A stretch of DNA of 5,218 nt from Candidatus Zixiibacteriota bacterium (GTDB lineage Bacteria > Zixibacteria > MSB-5A5 > JAABVY01), in NCBI GenBank assembly GCA_014730285.1, contig WJIM01000323.1, forward strand, positions 1 through 5,218. The letters run 5' to 3'. The translations under genes and the position numbers were made by a program. Positions within the stretch are counted from its first letter, which is position 1. Every line of letters begins with the position of its first letter. The notes below the pieces were generated by a model that saw only the letters and a program-made list of their open reading frames with translations, had not been told where the DNA came from and did not search any database. Positions 1-5,127 of this stretch are shown here, one piece after another.

Positions 1-1
1 T

Positions 2-82
2 ATTATTGCTCTGGATTACTCATGGATGCAGACAGAGTTCTTCGACAACAATCAGTTCTTCACAGTGAAGTTCGGTTTCTAA
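2..82 (+). CDS. C-terminal end of a probable outer-membrane beta-barrel protein (partial, 5' end outside window)
   Basis: The frame is open from the window edge to a TAA at 80-82 and gives 26 residues ending NNQFFTVKFGF. Alternating hydrophobic and aromatic residues with a C-terminal Phe are the known signature of the last strand of outer-membrane beta-barrels, read by the BAM machinery. The preceding LDYSWMQTEFF stretch, with its aromatic residues, resembles the penultimate strand of PorV/PorQ-like barrels common in FCB-group bacteria; this family guess is inference from memory. A strong terminator begins 20 bases after the stop, which supports a real plus-strand gene end here. Only the tail is visible, so neither function nor length can be given. 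Any other outer-membrane barrel family is possible. Confidence 0.6.
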   Translation: MIALDYSWMQTEFFDNNQFFTVKFGF

Positions 83-101
83 GTCGAACGACGAATAGAT
101 C

Positions 102-132
102 AAAGGCCGTCCATCTCGGACGGCCTTTTTTT
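102..132 (+). terminator. Rho-independent terminator of the beta-barrel gene
   Basis: The GC-rich arms GGCCGTCC (105-112) and GGACGGCC (118-125) pair perfectly around the five-base loop ATCTC, extended by three A-T pairs (102-104 with 126-128). A run of seven T (126-132) follows on the plus strand. Stem, loop and T-tract are all textbook, and it lies 20 bases after the TAA of the plus-strand gene. In the minus direction the stem is followed only by TTTG, so it should act mainly on plus-strand transcription. Confidence 0.93.
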
Positions 133-152
133 ATAGGTAAATGGCTTGTATA

Positions 153-173
153 TCAAATCTCTTCGAGATTTGA
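153..173. repeat. Hairpin palindrome A1 in the convergent spacer
   Basis: TCAAATCTC (153-161) and GAGATTTGA (165-173) are perfect inverted arms around a three-base loop. No T-tract follows on either strand, so it is not a standard terminator. The nine bases CAAATCTCT (154-162) recur on the minus strand inside palindrome B3 (1617-1625), and both have the layout AAATCT-N5-AGATTT. It may belong to a dispersed palindromic repeat family; that is inference. Confidence 0.7.
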
Positions 174-195
174 CAATTAATGATCTCGACGAGTC

Positions 196-218
196 GTCAA
201 ATGTCGCAGACATTTGAC
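196..218. repeat. Hairpin palindrome A2 in the convergent spacer
   Basis: GTCAAATGTC (196-205) and GACATTTGAC (209-218) form a perfect 10 bp stem with a GCA loop. It lies 22 bases after palindrome A1 and shares the TCAAAT...ATTTGA outer arms with it. There is no T-run on either side. The rest of 133-258 shows no convincing gene. The spacer sits between two facing terminators, a typical place for non-coding repeats to accumulate. Confidence 0.7.
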
Positions 219-258
219 CGACTGGATTAATACACCACCGCTTGCGCAGTGATGCCCC

Positions 259-290
259 AAAGAAAAGCGCCGGGAATGTGTTCCCGGCGC
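259..290 (-). terminator. Rho-independent terminator of the M29 aminopeptidase gene
   Basis: GCGCCGGGAA (267-276) and TTCCCGGCGC (281-290) form a perfect 10 bp GC-rich stem with a four-base loop. Read on the minus strand it is followed by TTTTCTTT (266-259). It lies 29 bases beyond the stop codon of the aminopeptidase gene, in the right orientation to end that transcript. Confidence 0.9.
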
Positions 291-319
291 GCATATTTAA
301 GGGAAAGATCCTTAATTAC

Positions 320-1456
320 TTATGCTTTCAGCTTCAGGTTCTCCGGCGTGAATCCGGCTTCCAGCGATTCATCGGTGAACTTGCCGTCCTTGCGGATCAG
401 CTTATCGTCGAAGTAAATCTCGCCACCGCCGTATTCGGGAGTCTGGATCATCACCAGATCCCAGTGGATATCCGACATATTGCCGTTGGGAGCCTCGTCA
501 TAGCACGCCCCCGGAGTCAGGTGGATCGAACCGCCTATCTTTTCATCGAAAAGAGTGTCTTTCATCGGCATTGTTATCATCGGATTAAGACCGAATGAGA
601 ATTCACCGACATAGCGAGCGTTTTCATCGGTATCCAGAATCTTGTTGAGCTTTTCTTCGTTGCTCTTGCAGGTGGCCTTGACAATCTTGCCGTCTTTGAA
701 TTCAAAGCGGATATTCTCGTAGACCGTGCCGTCTTTAAGGGAAGGGGTATTGTATTGGATAACGCCGTTAATCGATTCACGAACCGGCGCTGTGTAGACC
801 TCGCCGTCAGGTATATTGCGCGTGCCGTCACATTTGACCACACCGATATCCTTGATCGAGAATGCCAGGTCGGTATCGCCCGGACCCACCAGCCTGACCT
901 TGTCGGCCTGCTGCATCAGCTTCATAAGCGGATCCATAGCCTTGGACATTTTGGGATAATCGACATTGCAGACATCGTAATAGAAGTCCTCGAATTTCTC
1001 CTGCGGAATCTGGGCCAGTTGCGCCATGGCGTTGTTGGGAAATCTCATCACGCACCATTTGGTGTGCCTGACACGTCTTTCCAGATGTACGGGACGGTAA
1101 AAGAGCTTATTGTAGGCGGTCATTCTATCTTCGGGGATATCGGACAGGTCGAAGGGATTGTCGGAGCCGCGGATTCCCAGATAAGCCGCCGACTTCTTCA
1201 TCATAGCCAGTTGAAACTCGGCCATCTCCTTGAACTGATCATCGGTTGCCGATTTCAGGAACTGGCGCAGGATCGACTCGTCATTGTAGAACCAGAAAGG
1301 TATTCCGCCTTTTTCAGTGGCCTGGCGGATGCATTCCTTGCCCAGCTCCAATGCCTCTTTGCCCTTTATCTCGATGTAGATATGTTCTCCGGGCTGAAGG
1401 TCGGTGGAATAGTTTATCAACGTGCGGGCTAAAATCTCATTGCGTTTATCCTTCAT
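320..1456 (-). CDS. M29-family metallo-aminopeptidase (thermophilic aminopeptidase / AmpS-PepS type)
   Basis: The 378-residue product has no signal peptide or membrane segment, so it should be cytoplasmic. M29 enzymes are dimeric, two-metal exopeptidases that remove N-terminal residues from peptides. The C-terminal half carries the expected metal-site motifs in order: NIPDGEVYTAP with Glu219, YVGEFSFGLNP with Glu285, DEKIGGSIHL with Glu305 and His312, then Tyr319 and SDIHWDL with His331 and Asp333. The 66-residue gap between the two key Glu residues matches my memory of AmpT and relatives. The His312 to His331 gap looks shorter than in the long-form enzymes, so this is probably a compact subfamily. 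Length is near the family norm of about 370-410. The ATG start is supported by an AAAGGA SD eight bases upstream. It is flanked by its own terminator and a 170-base upstream spacer, so it is probably monocistronic. The family call is secure; substrate preference is not known. Confidence 0.93.
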   Translation of the reverse strand: MKDKRNEILARTLINYSTDLQPGEHIYIEIKGKEALELGKECIRQATEKGGIPFWFYNDESILRQFLKSATDDQFKEMAEFQLAMMKKSAAYLGIRGSDNPFDLSDIPEDRMTAYNKLFYRPVHLERRVRHTKWCVMRFPNNAMAQLAQIPQEKFEDFYYDVCNVDYPKMSKAMDPLMKLMQQADKVRLVGPGDTDLAFSIKDIGVVKCDGTRNIPDGEVYTAPVRESINGVIQYNTPSLKDGTVYENIRFEFKDGKIVKATCKSNEEKLNKILDTDENARYVGEFSFGLNPMITMPMKDTLFDEKIGGSIHLTPGACYDEAPNGNMSDIHWDLVMIQTPEYGGGEIYFDDKLIRKDGKFTDESLEAGFTPENLKLKA

Positions 1457-1464
1457 CTCTCAAA

Positions 1465-1470
1465 TCCTTT
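1465..1470 (-). promoter_or_regulatory. Ribosome binding site of the M29 gene
   Basis: Read on the minus strand this is AAAGGA, eight bases before the ATG at 1456. It supports that start over any internal Met. Confidence 0.7.
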
Positions 1471-1489
1471 CGTTTAAATTTAATCGAGC

Positions 1490-1518
1490 AATTTAAGAAA
1501 ATCGGGCGGATAAGGCAA
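1490..1518 (-). promoter_or_regulatory. Possible sigma-70-like promoter of the M29 gene
   Basis: On the minus strand TTGCCT (1518-1513) and TAAATT (1495-1490) are separated by 17 bases, each matching four of six consensus positions. Transcription would start near 1483 and leave a leader of about 27 bases containing the SD. The match is moderate and the surrounding DNA is AT-rich, so chance is a real alternative. The 170-base gap to the upstream gene argues that some promoter is needed here. Confidence 0.4.
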
Positions 1519-1547
1519 GGAGTTTGGGGGGAGGGGTGAATCACGCG

Positions 1548-1571
1548 GCGGCAGAAATCCTTTCCTGCCGC
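1548..1571. repeat. Hairpin palindrome B1 upstream of the M29 gene
   Basis: GCGGCAG (1548-1554) pairs with CTGCCGC (1565-1571). After one A/C mismatch, AA/TT extends the stem to a TCCT loop. The 20 bases at 1550-1569 match the reverse complement of 1581-1600 (palindrome B2) at 16 of 20 positions, so B1 and B2 look like inverted copies of one element. On the plus strand TTTATT follows, too weak for a confident terminator. Confidence 0.75.
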
Positions 1572-1577
1572 TTTATT

Positions 1578-1603
1578 GCTGTCAGGAAGGGATTCCTGAC
1601 AGC
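1578..1603. repeat. Hairpin palindrome B2 upstream of the M29 gene
   Basis: GCTGTCAGGAA (1578-1588) and TTCCTGACAGC (1593-1603) form a perfect 11 bp stem with a GGGA loop. It lies about 24 bases past the DinB-like stop codon. On the minus strand it is followed by AATAAA rather than a T-tract, so intrinsic termination is doubtful. It could still protect the 3' end of the operon mRNA, or be an interspersed repeat. Confidence 0.8.
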
Positions 1604-1626
1604 GCAGAAATCTTAGAGAGATTTGC
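1604..1626. repeat. Hairpin palindrome B3 abutting the DinB-like stop codon
   Basis: AAATCT (1608-1613) and AGATTT (1619-1624) pair around five bases, with an outer GC/GC pair (1604-1605 with 1625-1626) and a two-base bulge. It touches B2 directly and ends at the base next to the stop codon at 1627. GCAGAAATC (1604-1612) repeats 1551-1559 of B1, and the minus-strand CAAATCTCT repeats 154-162 of A1, so it links both spacers. Confidence 0.6.
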
Positions 1627-2118
1627 CTACTTCTTCATTAGCTTTTTAAGCAATTGTATCTGTCCGGCATGATACAGATCGTGTGAGGCGATGCCGAGAA
1701 TGGTGATATAATTGGGCACCTTTGCACGAGTCGGCACATATTCCAGCTTCGAGGGCGGAAGGTTTGCCACTGTCTCTCTCAACAGCAGATGCATATCATG
1801 CAGAAGAGAGACTGACTGCCGCCAGCTTTTTTGTTCCAGGACCTCCGGCAGTTTAATCCAGTCGCTGCCCTTGAATGGGAAGGAGCCCTGCTTCTCACCA
1901 GTCATCCTGCGGCGTACCGCGTACTTCCAATATGCGCAATGAAGAACGATCTCCCAGATATTATGCCGCTTTTTTCTGGGACGCCACAAAACCTGCTTGA
2001 GTCTGAGACCACGCAGGGAACCTTTGAGTGTGGTGCCGTGCCAGGCCTTGGCATAATAAGCCTGGTCGAGTTGTTCAAGTAATAGTCTGATGCGCCCGCC
2101 TAACCTTTTACTGTTCAT
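1627..2118 (-). CDS. DinB-like metal-binding four-helix protein
   Basis: The 163-residue protein matches the DinB/YfiT-like superfamily, four-helix bundles that bind a divalent metal through three His residues. Those are seen as His60 in IVLHCAYWKY and His146 and His150 in ASHDLYHAGQIQLLK, the classic closing motif. The segments HGTTLKGSLRGL (27-38), VLWRP (43-47) and RRRMTGEKQGSFPFKG (69-84) are typical of a DinB subgroup I recognise from memory. Some superfamily members are thiol-dependent transferases, but most have no known reaction, so no substrate is proposed. The protein is rich in Lys and Arg. It is the last gene of a three-gene operon: the ATG lies 10 bases after the preceding stop, and its SD AGAGGA, six bases from the ATG, overlaps that TAG. 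Translational coupling is therefore likely. Fold call firm, function open. Confidence 0.85.
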   Translation of the reverse strand: MNSKRLGGRIRLLLEQLDQAYYAKAWHGTTLKGSLRGLRLKQVLWRPRKKRHNIWEIVLHCAYWKYAVRRRMTGEKQGSFPFKGSDWIKLPEVLEQKSWRQSVSLLHDMHLLLRETVANLPPSKLEYVPTRAKVPNYITILGIASHDLYHAGQIQLLKKLMKK

Positions 2119-2124
2119 ATAATA

Positions 2125-2130
2125 TCCTCT
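2125..2130 (-). promoter_or_regulatory. Ribosome binding site of the DinB-like gene, overlapping the upstream stop
   Basis: On the minus strand AGAGGA (2130-2125) stands six bases before the ATG. It shares bases with the TAG (2131-2129) of the SpoIIM-like gene, an arrangement that favours translational coupling. Confidence 0.75.
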
Positions 2131-2767
2131 ATTGGAATTTACTGAATATACTCATTATGAAATCTGTCTCGACAATGCTGCCGATTATCATTCCCGCAGC
2201 CGAAAGTAGGTACGCCAGACCAAGAAGCTTCAGGCCGCCCTTAAATGCCACCCAGCGGGTCACGAATCCGAAGCCCTTGAAGAAGATCGTCCAGAATACC
2301 AGCGAGAGGGTGGCGCATATCACAAGGAAATACCCTCCGAATTCCATCAGAAATGTTATCCAGATATGAGTCGAGCCGGGAGTCTGTGCGAAGACCGCGC
2401 CCTGGGCAAATTTGCCGAAGACCGACAGGCCTATCGGGAATACGAATATCGATCTTATAATCATGGTGATATTGGCGGCGATCCAGTTGTTCAAAAAGAT
2501 CAGGCCGCGCATGGCCCAATGATCTTTGGCGAACAGGAATTTATCGCGGAGTTCGTTGTGCCAGTCGCGATACTTTTCGATCAGGTCACCGTAGCCGGGG
2601 ACATACTCCTCGAGCGAGCGGGATAATGTCCCGACTTTGGAATTCAAGAGATCGCGATATTCCACCCAGTGCTGTTTGCCCGCCAGATATCCCGCGCCAT
2701 AGCTGAGCAGATACAGCGCCAGCACGATTATAACAATCCATTTAGCTTTTTTGATCAGGAAGAACAT
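2129..2767 (-). CDS. SpoIIM-like (stage II sporulation protein M family) integral membrane protein
   Basis: The 212-residue protein is clearly an inner-membrane protein. Hydrophobic segments lie near residues 8-28, 97-117, 135-163 (long enough for one long or two short spans) and 177-198. A charged, probably extracytoplasmic or peripheral stretch covers residues 31-88. The layout resembles the SpoIIM/DUF95 family: an N-terminal span, a polar region, then an NN motif (93-94) opening a hydrophobic core with a Gly-rich helix and a conserved acidic residue (Glu142 in MEFGGYFL). In Bacillus SpoIIM works in engulfment with SpoIID and SpoIIP, but the family is widespread in non-sporulating bacteria with unknown roles. 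No sporulation gene is seen here, so a sporulation role should not be assumed. The start is needed to keep the first membrane span, although its SD (AGGGA, about ten bases away) is weak. It sits 29 bases after the HEAT gene. Membrane protein certain; family call moderate. Confidence 0.6.
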   Translation of the reverse strand: MFFLIKKAKWIVIIVLALYLLSYGAGYLAGKQHWVEYRDLLNSKVGTLSRSLEEYVPGYGDLIEKYRDWHNELRDKFLFAKDHWAMRGLIFLNNWIAANITMIIRSIFVFPIGLSVFGKFAQGAVFAQTPGSTHIWITFLMEFGGYFLVICATLSLVFWTIFFKGFGFVTRWVAFKGGLKLLGLAYLLSAAGMIIGSIVETDFIMSIFSKFQ

Positions 2768-2796
2768 ATATCAGATTTCCCTGCTGGTAGATTGTC

Positions 2797-3603
2797 CTAC
2801 ACTTCCTCGTTCCCGGTCAACTGCTTATAGACCGCCTCGGCTTCGCGGCGGACTATGAAGGCCGAGTCCCAGACAAAATCGCCGGACTTGCCGAGGATTT
2901 CCACCAGCGAGGTCTGAAGGTCGTGTTTCTGTTCATCGGTCAGAAAATCGTTCTGCGAAAGCTTGCCCAATGAACGAATCGCCTTGGAACGTACTCCCGA
3001 GTATTCATCCTTGGTCTTGGGCAGAAGCTTGGCGAAAATCTCATTGCGCTGATCCTCGGGCACTTTATCCGGGCCTATCGACTCGCCGATCTTGCCCAAC
3101 GATCTCGCCGCCGAATCGCGCACCTCGCGGTCCGGATCATCCAGAGCGGTAAGCATCAGGAGAATAGCTTCGGAAATCTGCGGGTCGCTGATTTTGCCCA
3201 GTGCGTAGAGTATAAACGCTTTCTCTGCAGGATGCCGTGAATGCTGATAGGCTTCCATCAATGGCTCCACGCCGGCCGAGCCCATCTTACCCAGCACAAC
3301 CGCCAGATTGAATTCAACCTTGAAATCCGAATCGGCCAGCATCTCCAGAAGATAGGGGATACATAACTGCCCCTGCGATACCAGCACCTTGACCGCCTCA
3401 TTGACCACACCCTGATATTGCGGGCTTTCATAGGTGTCGTAGGCGAAGACTGAAGCCACCGCCTGCAGCGCCTGGCGGTAATCCTCGCCCTCCAGGCCGG
3501 GAATATTTTCCTTGAACCAGTCCAGGCCCAGCGAGATTTTTTCGGGATCGTCGGACGAGATTAATTTTAATGCATTAACGAGACTGTGTCTTCTTATAGC
3601 CAA
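2797..3603 (-). CDS. HEAT-repeat protein
   Basis: The 268-residue soluble protein is built mostly of paired helices of the HEAT/PBS-lyase-like type. Repeat units are visible near residues 82-108 (ending AVVLGKMG), 113-139 (ILYALGKISD), 145-173 (DDPDREVRDSAARSLGKIG), 186-215 (GVRSKAIRSLGKL) and 226-262 (IVRREAEAVYKQL). The third repeat is the clearest. Residues 1-75 are helical but less regular. Such solenoids usually act as protein-binding scaffolds; no catalytic motif or signal peptide is seen, so a cytoplasmic partner-binding role is inferred. The start is TTG, chosen because AGGAGG lies seven bases upstream and no in-frame ATG or GTG fits better. It is the first gene of the operon with the SpoIIM-like and DinB-like genes, which suggests its partner might be the membrane protein. 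That is a guess. Confidence 0.85.
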   Translation of the reverse strand: MAIRRHSLVNALKLISSDDPEKISLGLDWFKENIPGLEGEDYRQALQAVASVFAYDTYESPQYQGVVNEAVKVLVSQGQLCIPYLLEMLADSDFKVEFNLAVVLGKMGSAGVEPLMEAYQHSRHPAEKAFILYALGKISDPQISEAILLMLTALDDPDREVRDSAARSLGKIGESIGPDKVPEDQRNEIFAKLLPKTKDEYSGVRSKAIRSLGKLSQNDFLTDEQKHDLQTSLVEILGKSGDFVWDSAFIVRREAEAVYKQLTGNEEV

Positions 3604-3610
3604 TTTTATT

Positions 3611-3616
3611 CCTCCT
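3611..3616 (-). promoter_or_regulatory. Consensus SD deciding the TTG start of the HEAT gene
   Basis: On the minus strand AGGAGG (3616-3611) is a full anti-SD match seven bases before TTG (3603-3601). An ATG at 3623-3621 lies in another frame and stops after five codons (MDQEE), so it is not the start. TTG initiation is therefore well supported. Confidence 0.85.
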
Positions 3617-3657
3617 GATCCATAAGAGTTTAACAGGTTTCGAGACAGGATTAAGGA

Positions 3658-3686
3658 AATAAACTATTTATTATGGATTATGTCAA
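3658..3686 (-). promoter_or_regulatory. Probable sigma-70-like promoter of the HEAT/SpoIIM-like/DinB operon
   Basis: On the minus strand a perfect TTGACA (3686-3681) is followed after 17 bases by TTTATT (3663-3658), four of six matches to TATAAT. The predicted start near 3651 gives a leader of about 48 bases that includes the AGGAGG. The -35 box begins ten bases after the symporter stop codon. I see no terminator hairpin between the two genes, so read-through from the symporter may also feed the operon. Confidence 0.6.
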
Positions 3687-3695
3687 CCTGATTGA

Positions 3696-5090
3696 TTAAC
3701 GCTGTTTCTTATAGCCCTTATATTCGGTGAAATAGTCCTTCGAGAGCTTGTGGATCAGGGGTAGAAGCAGTAGAAGCGCAATCAGGTTCGGGAGCGCCAT
3801 CAGGGCGTTGCCGATATCGCACAGGTTCCAGACCAGCTTGATCTTAATTGAGGCTCCCAGGGGTATGAATAGCAGGAATATCCATCGATAGATAAAGCGT
3901 TTCTCACGACCGAACATATATTCGAATCCCTTTTCACCGTAATACGACCAGCTTATCAGGGTGGAGAAGGCGAAGAACGCCAGCCCGATAGAAACGATCA
4001 CATGCCCCCAGTGCGGTATAAACGAGTTGAAGGCGTAGGAGGTCAGCTCCGGTCCCTGCACGATTGTCCAGTCTTTGGTCATGATGATTATAAGCGCAGT
4101 CATAGAGCAGATTATGATCGTATCGATAAACGGCCCCAGCATCGCCACCAGACCTTCACGAACCGGCTTGTCGGTTTTGGCCGCGGCATGAGCCATCGGC
4201 GCTGTTCCCAGTCCGGACTCGTTCGAGAAAATCCCGCGCGCAACGCCGTGACGGAGCGCGATCATAAATGCCGAACCGGCCATGCCCCCGGTAACAGCTT
4301 CGGGATTGAAGGCCGACTCTATAATCAGGTTGAAGGCCGCCCCGGCCATCTCGAGATGCGAGAATATTATATACAGTGAACCGATGACATAGAAGATCGA
4401 CATTACAGGAACGATCTTCGAGGCCACCTGCCCGATGCGCTTGATTCCTCCGATGATAACCATTCCGATCAAAGCCGCCAGCATAAGCCCCACAATCAGC
4501 TTGAACCAGAAATCGGAGGCATCGGCGAGGTTGCCGTAGGCCAGACCCGAAAGGGCATTGGCTACAGAATTTGCCTGCGCCATATTGCCGATTCCGAAGG
4601 CGGCGATGGCTGTGAACAGCGCGAAGAAGATCGCAAGAAATTTGAACTTGGGTCCCAGCCCCATCTCGATATAATACATCGGCCCGCCGCGCACATAGCC
4701 GTCGGGATCGATTTTGCGGAATCTCTGTGCGAGTGTACAGGATGTGAATTTGATGGCCATGCCGAAAAGGGCAGTCAGCCACATCCAGAATATCGCTCCC
4801 GGCCCGCCCCAGTAGATCGCCTCGGCCACGCCCACGATATTGCCTGTGCCGATTGTGGCTGAGAGAGCAGCCGACAGCGCCTGGAAATGTGTGATTGCGC
4901 CTTCATGCTCGGGCTTGTCGTATTTTCCGGAGATCAGTTCGATTCCGTGCTTGAAGCCCCGGAATTGCACGAATTTGAGTGTGATGGAGATTATCAGCCC
5001 GACGCCGAGAAGGGTAAAGGCCAATGGCGCCGACCATAGAAAGCCCGAGATACTGCTGGTCCAGTTAGTTAAAGATTCAACAAATCCCAT
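3696..5090 (-). CDS. Alanine/glycine:cation symporter (AGCS family)
   Basis: The 464-residue polytopic inner-membrane protein imports Ala or Gly with Na+ (or H+). It contains the family signature GGPGAIFWMWLTALFG at residues 95-110, matching the sodium:alanine symporter pattern as I remember it. It also has the broken-helix motif IGTGNIVGVAEAI (80-92), GGPMYYIE (135-142), and the highly conserved GVARGIFSNESGLGTAPMAH (282-301) followed by AAAKT. About 10-11 membrane spans are visible from residue 18 to about 447, and the charged tail KDYFTEYKGYKKQR is cytoplasmic in this family. Length is at the family norm of about 450-500, and nothing is missing. The ATG has no SD. Instead, a near-perfect promoter ends eight bases before it, pointing to a leaderless mRNA. 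The neighbouring operon has no obvious transport role. Family certain; whether Ala, Gly, Gln or another amino acid is preferred cannot be read here. Confidence 0.96.
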   Translation of the reverse strand: MGFVESLTNWTSSISGFLWSAPLAFTLLGVGLIISITLKFVQFRGFKHGIELISGKYDKPEHEGAITHFQALSAALSATIGTGNIVGVAEAIYWGGPGAIFWMWLTALFGMAIKFTSCTLAQRFRKIDPDGYVRGGPMYYIEMGLGPKFKFLAIFFALFTAIAAFGIGNMAQANSVANALSGLAYGNLADASDFWFKLIVGLMLAALIGMVIIGGIKRIGQVASKIVPVMSIFYVIGSLYIIFSHLEMAGAAFNLIIESAFNPEAVTGGMAGSAFMIALRHGVARGIFSNESGLGTAPMAHAAAKTDKPVREGLVAMLGPFIDTIIICSMTALIIIMTKDWTIVQGPELTSYAFNSFIPHWGHVIVSIGLAFFAFSTLISWSYYGEKGFEYMFGREKRFIYRWIFLLFIPLGASIKIKLVWNLCDIGNALMALPNLIALLLLLPLIHKLSKDYFTEYKGYKKQR

Positions 5091-5098
5091 GATAAATT

Positions 5099-5127
5099 TT
5101 TATAATCAGTTTTTGGAAATCTGTCAA
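5099..5127 (-). promoter_or_regulatory. Near-consensus sigma-70-like promoter of the symporter, predicting a leaderless transcript
   Basis: On the minus strand TTGACA (5127-5122) is a perfect -35 box. After exactly 17 bases comes TATAAA (5104-5099), five of six matches to the -10 consensus, with a TG a few bases upstream. Only eight bases separate the -10 box from the ATG, so transcription should begin at or within a few bases of the start codon. No SD-like sequence is present upstream of the ATG, which agrees with leaderless translation. Confidence 0.75.

Noticed and set aside
755..1432. A 225-codon open frame on the plus strand, antisense to the M29 gene
   Set aside because: It lies wholly inside a gene with clear family motifs on the other strand, has no SD or recognisable domain, and is explained by the codon composition of the real gene.
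1519..1538. G-rich run (GGAGTTTGGGGGGAGGGG) upstream of the M29 gene as a G-quadruplex
   Set aside because: It lacks four separated runs of three or more G, so only a weak two-layer structure is possible.
1548..1603. Hairpins B1 and B2 as the intrinsic terminator of the DinB operon
   Set aside because: On the minus strand the stems are followed by AATAAA and by CGCGTG, not a T-tract.
3606..3623. Five-codon mini-ORF (MDQEE) overlapping the SD of the HEAT gene
   Set aside because: It has no SD of its own and arises because AGGAGGAATAA naturally encodes Glu-Glu-stop. A leader peptide is not supported.
3633..3649. Direct repeat ACAGG...ACAGG in the HEAT leader as an operator
   Set aside because: Five-base repeats with 7-base spacing are too short to support a binding site.
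4156..4782. A 208-codon open frame on the minus strand inside the symporter gene
   Set aside because: It is an out-of-frame shadow rich in Arg and Cys, with no family features, within an intact AGCS gene.
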